Source: Pelobates cultripes (lineage: Eukaryota > Chordata > Amphibia > Anura > Pelobatidae). Taken from it: 64,000 bases of DNA. Position numbers and translations under genes: made by a program. Shown one piece after another: positions 56,903-64,000 of this stretch (position 1 is its first letter; each line of letters begins with the position of its first letter). Below the pieces are notes generated by a model. It searched no databases and was not told the DNA's origin. It saw only the letters and a list, made by a program, of their open reading frames with translations. The stretch spans positions 277,436,987 through 277,500,986 of the forward strand of contig OW240913.1 of assembly GCA_933207985.1 (NCBI GenBank). The letters run 5' to 3'.

Positions 56903-58542
56903 ACCCCTTAAGGACCGTACTAGGTCCGTCCGACAAAAAATGGTCCTTAAGGACAGCGGACGAACCTATTACGTCTGCGGCAAATATGAGTGCTGGAAGC
57001 GATAGTGTTTTACGTCTGCAATAACTTTCCTGACTGCCAGTGATCACACTTCTGTTGCCCTACGTAGTGCCCAGCAGTGTAGCAGAGCATCGGAAACCAA
57101 CGGGCAGGCTACCGATGCTATGTCTGTGTGTTGAGTGCCTCGAGGCGTCAAGGCACTCAGTGAAGACTTAAACACCAGCATTCAAGATGACATTGGCAGC
57201 CACACTGCAGCTGTTGAACTACAATTCCCATGGTGCTCAGTTAGCATATAAGTTGTAGGCAGTCGAACACCATTTGAAAACAAAATAATGGATCTAGGGC
57301 ACAACATTAAAAATTGGTGTTTAGCCAACATGCCAGACTAACAGATTCCACAAGGTAAAACAAGCCTTCAAGACTACAATAAATATTTGTCACATAGAAG
57401 GCTGCAATGTGAAAACCATTTCTCTTTGTAGTCTTGGAGGCAGAGTAATGTGCCATGTGATGTTCTACACCGGCTGGAGAGCTACAGATTGGTAAATATG
57501 ATCTAGGTTGTCTAACTGAGCACATACCATATGGGTGCAAAAACCAACACCCAGACTTGGAATTACCGGAACCCTTTTCACGAACCTTAAATTAATCTCT
57601 GAATCCAAATCCAACAGCACTAAATTTACATATTAACCGACTGACTGACTGATTAATGTTTTTTTTTTTTTTTTGTTAAAGCATTCACTTTGGTTCTTTT
57701 CTTTATTATAGGGCTCGCTTTTCTCTTTGGAGGACTAACCAGGTCTCCCAAGTCCTTAACCTCCCCACTTTAACCCACTTTAAAATTCCAAGTTGGAAAA
57801 CTGGAATGCCACACCCTTCAAATATGGTATTTTAGCCCCCAGAGAACCTGACACACCTATACATGGGTGGAATCACTGTACTCAGGAGATGTTGCTGAAC
57901 ACATATTGGGGTGTTCTTTGGCAGTAACCCTTGAAGTCCTCCGTACATGTATTCTTAAATTGCTATGTGTTTTTAAAAAAATCACCAATTATTTTTATTT
58001 ATTTTTAAATTTGGCATAGATTGGTGGTAAAATGAGTCAAAATACCTCATGTTTAACACCTTAGGTTGTCTTCTTTTAAAAAAATATATACATGTGAAGA
58101 GTTATTCAGGGATTCCCGACACAAATCAGTGTTACAATGTAACTTAATTTTGAAAACAAAATGGTTTGGAAATAGCAAAGTGCTACTTATACTTATTGCC
58201 CTATAACTTGAAAAAAAAAAAGCCAAGAACATGTTAAAATTGGGTGTATCTAAACTCAGAACAAAATTTTGAATCTATTTAGCCTGGGTGTTTCTTTTGG
58301 CGGTTGTAGATGCATAACAGATTTTGGAGGTAAAAGTTAGAAAACATATTTTATTAAAAAAAAATATAGTAAATTATATGATATGATGAAAATAATGGGA
58401 CCATTTGTATGTAATATGTGCAGGTACAGTAAATGAGTAAGAGGAAAATTACAGCTAAGCACAAACACCGCAGAAATGTAAAAACAGCCCTGGTCCTTAA
58501 TGGTAAGAAAATTGAAAAATTGTTTGGTCACTAAGGGGTTAA
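56903..58542. mobile_element. Large TTAA repeat, copy D
   Basis: Left end CCCCTTAAGGACCGTACTAGG with the hairpin GGTCCGTCCG / CGGACGAACC. Right end GGTCACTAAGGGG + TTAA. The left flank is TTATTA, so the target duplication is imperfect. The interior shares the GAGGCACTCAGTGAAGA..TAGGTTGTCTAACT block (about 57140-57518) and the following 700 bp with copy C, but lacks the tandem modules. About 270 bp at 57519-57787 is unique to this copy. Confidence 0.75.
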
Positions 58543-59725
58543 ATACATAAAGTGCAGGGAGGGATGTTTGAGTGATTTTAATTTTTTTAATGCATTTTTT
58601 GTAAGTCAGGGCTTTTTTATTTTTAATATATAATATTATTATTAATTTGTATTTGGAATTTTTAAGAGTCTAAAAAAAAGACTTAAGAAAAAAAGATGGT
58701 AATGGTAATTATAATTTTTTAATAAGGTTTCATTGCCGCCCTAATAATTATTAGGGAGGTAGTGCTTTTTTTAAGGGAGGTGGTGCCTAGCGTGTGGCAT
58801 ACTCCCCATTTTATAATTAATTCATATTAATAGTTTTTGAAAAACAATCTGCTGTTTCACAGGTTTCAAAGGTGTCAACATTAGGTTGGTTTGCCTCATT
58901 TCCTTTTACTATTTCAAAAATACCTAAGGAAAAACAGCAAATTAAAGTACAAGAATTAAACTGAACAAAAAAAAAAAAAACACATGATTGACAGACTCCA
59001 AATCAAAGCTGTATGTTTATTGGTGTATGCTGATGTGTACAGGTTTTAAAAATAAAACTCAAATTCAAATAATGATCATTGACCAGAAAACATAAATATA
59101 ATAAAATAATGGAATATTCCTTTCTGCAATAAAATGCAGATATTGTGCAGCAAAATAATTTAAAATTGCAACAATTTAATTGAATTTCTTAATATGCATT
59201 CTATTACTGGCTGAAATTAAACTGTAGCCTTGTGTTCATTAAATACTAATTTAAGGGAGAAAATATCTGACTTTCTTAATGAAAAACAAAGTACGCACAT
59301 ACATTCAGATTTATTTATTTTGCCAAGAGAAGAAAAAAAAAATAATTTTATTTCTGTATATTAAAGTTTTTTTGGTAAGATATAAAATTTTGATTGTTCA
59401 AAAATTAGCTAAAAAGTCTCTTATTGAATGTTCTGAATCATATGCATTTTTTCACAACCCCAACTATATCTTTTTAGCAAAAACACAAACTCTGATCTGC
59501 AGTTTTTCTTTTTTTTTCTCTTTTTTTGGAGGCATAAAATATTTGGCTTTGACTGCAAATAAAGAATACATTTGGCAGACACTATGATGTTATGAAATGT
59601 TATAAAACACTGTATTCATTCAATTATTAGCACATTTTTTCATGTTGACAAATGATAACTGTATTTGCTATGCTCTGTTAGGATACATCAGGTATCACTA
59701 CATGCAGATAATATATATAATTTTA
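58543..59725. other. AT-rich DNA, nothing recognised
   Basis: No gene is seen. The frame at 59279-59587 is Lys/Phe/Ile-rich, with no motif. Confidence 0.45.
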
Positions 59726-60416
59726 GGGATGTGCATGGGCCAAAACTTTGGTTTGGTTTAGTTCGGAAATTCAGGTAAAAAAAAATAATTCTGCTTCGGC
59801 AATTCGGACCAATATCATTTGGTTCGGTTTGGCACTTTGGAACTGCCGAATGGCGTCAGTTCTGAACTTCGGCGATTCGGAACTTTGGACATTCGCAAGC
59901 ATCCGAATGTCCGAATGGCATGAAATTTGTTTGAATGTACAATCGGAACGAAACGAATTGCACATGTCTACTTTATATATCCCATATAATAATTGGCTAA
60001 GGATGTTTGTCCGATGCAGTCATGTACAGTAGAGACTGCGTGAGACTGCATGGGACAAACATCCCATGCCAGGCGGCGAGGAACAAAGTACTTACTGTGC
60101 TTATGCAGCACAGCTCCCTCACTGACAGCCGCGGTGTGACTCGTTTAGGATATGATGTCATGGCACAAAAGAAATTGGTCAAGATTCCTGTCATCATTCA
60201 TGTAATTTTCCCTCCCTCTCTCTTGTTTTGCCACTTTTCAGAAATCCGAATCACTTTGGCACTTCTGAGCTTCAGCACTTCTGAACTACCAAACTTTGTC
60301 ACTTCGGAACTTTGGGGCTTCAGGACTTTGGCACTTCAGACATTCGTAAGCATCTGAATGTCCGAATGGCAGGAAAAGTGTACATTCTGAATGAAACGAA
60401 TCGTACATGTCTAATA
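59726..60416. repeat. TTCGG/TTTGG-rich dispersed repeat
   Basis: Begins AGGGATGTGCATGGGCC. Numerous CTTCGG, ATTCGG and CACTTTGG units follow, with two copies of GCATCCGAATGTCCGAATGGCA-like sequence (about 59899 and 60351), each followed by a stretch with GAACGAAACGAAT or GAATGAAACGAATCG and ACATGTCTA. The two half-repeats enclose a GC-richer centre. A familiar style of anuran repeat; the class is unknown to me. Confidence 0.65.
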
Positions 60417-62652
60417 ATTTTGCTTCTTTGGAAACATGCTCTCTGTTTGCCTATGTAGTATAGATTCAAGGTAGGCAATTAAAAGTAAATTTCTATAAAT
60501 GCCAGCAATTTCTATAAACATAAAACAATACTTTTGTAGGCATACTCTTAAAAAGAAAGACTCCTTACATCTTCCTCAAAATGGTAAAACAATGGCAATC
60601 TGATTGGGTAGAACAGCCCAGCCAATTGCATTGCTGTTATGATGTATGGTATATCTCAGGCATTAGAGTGGGAAGACTGTTTGATGTATCTGCTAGCTCT
60701 GCATTCTGCACCATTTTAAAGGGAGTCCACTGGACCCCATAATTAGATATAATCCCCAATCCAGAATGAGTAAAGAATTAAAGCATTGTGTACCTGTTTT
60801 TTTTAGCTGATGATCTACAATACAAATTATATCAGAATGGGGCCACCAAGTGCACCGTCTTAGTAAGCGATTTAACAGAGCCCTACTTATAATTTACACC
60901 ACCTACATTACTATGAGTGTTTTCAGGAATGATAAGGCAGCCTGCCACTTGTTTGATTTCCAAGTGTTTTTGCTTTTTTTATTGTATTGTAAATGTTTCT
61001 CTGATGCTGAGCAATGCTGACAACCAATCAGCTTCAAGGGCAAGTGCAATATGTTGTAAACTGATTTGAGATTAGTTTCCCATTTTTTTTCACTTTGGAG
61101 ACTGCTTGAATTACATTCATCACTCTCCTTGTAGATAGGCTCCATTATTATTTTACTATATAAAAGAACCTCAGTGACATTTAAATGCCAAAATGAGTAA
61201 CAATGTTGAATTCAGTTTTTAATTATATGTTGTAGGACATATTTTTCTAAACTTCTCCCTGCTAAACATTACTTTCTTATGCTTCGCCTCCCCATTGCTC
61301 CTAGTGCAGACAGATGAGCTGCTTTAAAACAATAAAAGTGTGTTCAATATTTCTATAATATGTTGTGCTATTTTAAATTCTTAAAAAACATGTTGATAAT
61401 GGTAGCAAGCTCATCTGTTGTCCATGATTACTTCTAGATTTCTTTTTGCTAAAATTATATAAATCAATGTGTATATTAATTACTTTAATTAACCAGACAT
61501 CTAAAGGTTTGCTGTACCATAATTACTTTCTATAACCAGAACACACTTTAGCCTTTGTGCGCTAATTTTTTAATGTCCTGGACAAAGCATTATACCATAT
61601 GGGTGCCCATATGTTTTCTTTTCTATGTCCATATGTTTGGCTCCTATAATACTTTATAGTATTTCCATCATGATTTATTTTAGCATAGACATCATTTTTG
61701 TTGAAATTATGTGGGTTACCGTATGCTGTTCTTCAATATACATTAATTTTGTGCAAAATGTAATAAATGTTTTAATCAAATTTATTTTTACTTAAACGTA
61801 CTTTTGTTTTGCTGTGCCAGAATTATTATCGGTAATCTAAGTTTTATTTAACACTACAAATATAACATTTCTGCAAACCTAAGATATTACCTAACACCTA
61901 CAGTGCTGTGAGTGTTTTACTGTAGTGGATTGCATTTTTTATACAGGATATTAGGAAGCAAATTAAGTTAAATAGAATTTTAATAAACTGCTCAAAATTA
62001 AATCATCAAGAAAACAACCAAAACACTGAACAGGTTTAAATAAATAATATATATCTATGTGATATAACCCTGAACTTAAACATCCAAATATTTTAACTAC
62101 TAGTTTTATTTAAAGATCTGTTGTTTCTTTTATTTTTTACAATGTATTTGCAAATTATAAGAAAAAGCATGATTTGCTTTATACATTAATAATGTGTATA
62201 TACTATTTGGTTTCTTAAGCATAGATCAGTGCACTTGGCTATGTACATGCAAACAGGCACACTATAAATTATTCATCTAAAAATATAGCGGTCTCTAATG
62301 CCAGTTAAATATATTATTGGATTCAATCTTATCAAATAATTTCTCACAAAAATAAGCCAAATATTTGAACGTCAGCTTTGTAATTTTATAATACATTTAG
62401 AATAGTCAAAAAAATATTAATCATATCAATTGAAATAACAAAAAGTTATACATAAGAGTTGGTCATAAGAAAAAAACAATAATAATCTGTTCTTTTTAAA
62501 ATATTTTATTTATTTACAATTTCCTGATATCATCTTATCTTACTTTTTTTTTAAAGAGGGCACATGGTCTTTTGAAGAAGATTTTTCTAAGAAATACATC
62601 AATTAAAATGTAATGTTATCCTTAATGGTTCATCAAATGTCACAGGCATTTC
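60417..62652. other. AT-rich DNA, nothing recognised
   Basis: No gene or named repeat is visible. Confidence 0.45.
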
Positions 62653-63189
62653 TTAAAGGGACTCTATAATCACCTGAACAACTTTAGCTTAATGAAGCAG
62701 TTTTGGTGTTTAGAACATGCTCAATCCTCTGCCATTTAGGCGTTAAATCCCTTTGTTTATGAACCCTAGTCACACCTCCCTGCATGTGACTTGCTCAGCC
62801 TTCCATAAACACTTCCTGTAAAGAGAGCCCTATTTAGGCTTTCTTTATTGCAAGTTATGTTTAATTAAGATTTTCTTATCCCCTGCTATGTTAATAGCTT
62901 GCTAGACCCTACAAGAGCCTCCTGTATGTGATTAAAGTTCAATTTAGAGATTGAGATACAATTATTTAAGGTAAATTACATCTGTTTGAAAGTGAAACCA
63001 GTTTTTTTTTCCTGCAGGCTCTGTCAATCATAGCCAGGGGAGGTGTGGCTAGGGCTGCATAAACAGAAACAAAGTGATTTAACTCCTAAATGACAGTGAA
63101 TTGAGCAGTGAAATTGCAGGGGAATGATCTATACACTAAAACTGCTTTATTTAGCTAAAGTAATTTAGGTGACTATAGTGTTCCTTTAA
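62653..63189. mobile_element. T2/Kolobok-type MITE
   Basis: TTAA + AGGGACTCTATAATCACC at the left and GGTGACTATAGTGTTCCT + TTAA at the right, 537 bp. The subterminal TTTAGCTTAATGAAGCAGTTTT is matched by an inverted copy near the right end. Non-coding. Confidence 0.85.
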
Positions 63190-64000
63190 GGGCACATTCT
63201 GGTGAGCTGGTAATCACTAAAGCTGTTAAGGCATTATTCCCACCACAAAAACTGTTTAAATAAAACCATGTTTTTGGTTAGAGTAACCCTTGCTTGCATG
63301 CCCTCTCTGATAGAAAAAAGTTCTAATTGCAGCCCAATCCTCCTCAACTGTTGTCACTCCCCCTTACTGGAGGGCTGGCTGTGGAGGGATATAGGTGGGA
63401 GAAATATGTTGCCATTGGTTGGCTATTGCCAGCATGTTTTGATTACTGATGACAGACACCAAATAGGCACAGATTTAAAATTAGCTAAGTTCTGAGCTAG
63501 CTAATAACTCTGCTGGAAGTGGAGTTACACCTCCGACAGCAACCAGTTAAGTGGTCATGGTGCTTAACCCTTTAAAGAAGGGATTTTCATAACAATAACG
63601 ATTGATCTTTTTAGTGTTTTAATTGTTTTAACAATTAGAGGCTAATAACAAATACTAGTCATTCTTGACAAATGTATTTCTAGGATGTCTTAGATACATT
63701 TATGTTCCCAACCTTATAGTAGAAAGAAATTGTCAAAAGGTACTTTAATAATTGTGCTTAAAAGGAATAGTATTGAAGAAGTACTTTTAAAAAGAAGTTC
63801 AGAAAACTCATAAAACTCAAGAAACTTTCAGTAATTCAAGCACAGTAATGTAGAGCCAAGTATAAAATGGAAGATTAATGGCTTCTGATACTGCAGTCCA
63901 TGCACCTGTTCATTTCTCTTGCAATTTCTCAGATTGTCTTCTAAGCATTTATGAAGATAATTTGTTATCCCTAGTGGACTGTCTTGTTAGAGAGAAATTA
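63190..64000. other. Sequence to the window end
   Basis: About 63225-63575 has the look of a further dispersed repeat (ATAAAACCATGTTTTTGGTTAGAGTAACCC). No gene is recognised. Confidence 0.35.

Overview
The window looks like vertebrate nuclear DNA, most likely from a frog or toad (Anura). It is AT-rich, has no compact gene arrangement, and is crowded with transposable elements of kinds typical of anurans: T2/Kolobok-type MITEs beginning TTAAAGGG, TTAA-flanked CCCCTTAAGGAC repeats, several Tc1 types, Penelope-like elements, L2 and CR1-like LINEs, and L1-type retroposons. The species cannot be fixed from the sequence. Only one short exon candidate (about 8590-8792) resembles a host gene. The rest is best read as intergenic or intronic DNA filled with mobile elements.

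Layout. 525-3259: a decayed Tc1 transposon split by a 5'-truncated Penelope-like fragment. 4864-6672: an AC/ATAC microsatellite abutting a minus-strand CR1-like LINE fragment. 7200-15927: repeat-poor AT-rich DNA with the exon candidate and one small MITE. 15928-20848: a complete LTR retrotransposon (LTRs of 1329 and 1314 bp, 5-bp target duplication GTCAT) whose 2.27-kb interior has no gag or pol; it carries an acidic ORF running into a long tandem-repeat coding array. 21522-21943 and 24005-25730: two minus-strand L1-type retroposons with recognisable target duplications. 26266-27712: a broken salmonid-type Tc1, followed by a LINE pseudogene of the restriction-like-endonuclease class (to about 29410). 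29992-31735: small TTAA elements. 33697-37139: a large TTAA-flanked repeat invaded by a structurally intact Tc1/mariner with a 338-aa DD37E transposase. 37917-39279: two T2-type MITEs. 41717-47156: part of a second large TTAA repeat, broken up by an L2 LINE and by a Penelope-like element with a 741-aa RT plus GIY-YIG ORF. 47157-50391 and 56903-58542: two more large TTAA-repeat copies, the first holding a Penelope-type foldback. The end of the window has a TTCGG-rich repeat (about 59726-60416) and one more T2 MITE (62653-63189).

Three items stand out. First, the LTR element, with hairpin-rich LTRs and a repeat array open on both strands. Second, the intact DD37E Tc1, with all catalytic residues, inverted termini and an IR/DR arrangement. 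Third, the Penelope-like ORF with intact RT and endonuclease motifs and a promoter-like CpG-rich segment in its 3' part. All family assignments come from reading motifs and remembered consensus features, not from database searches.
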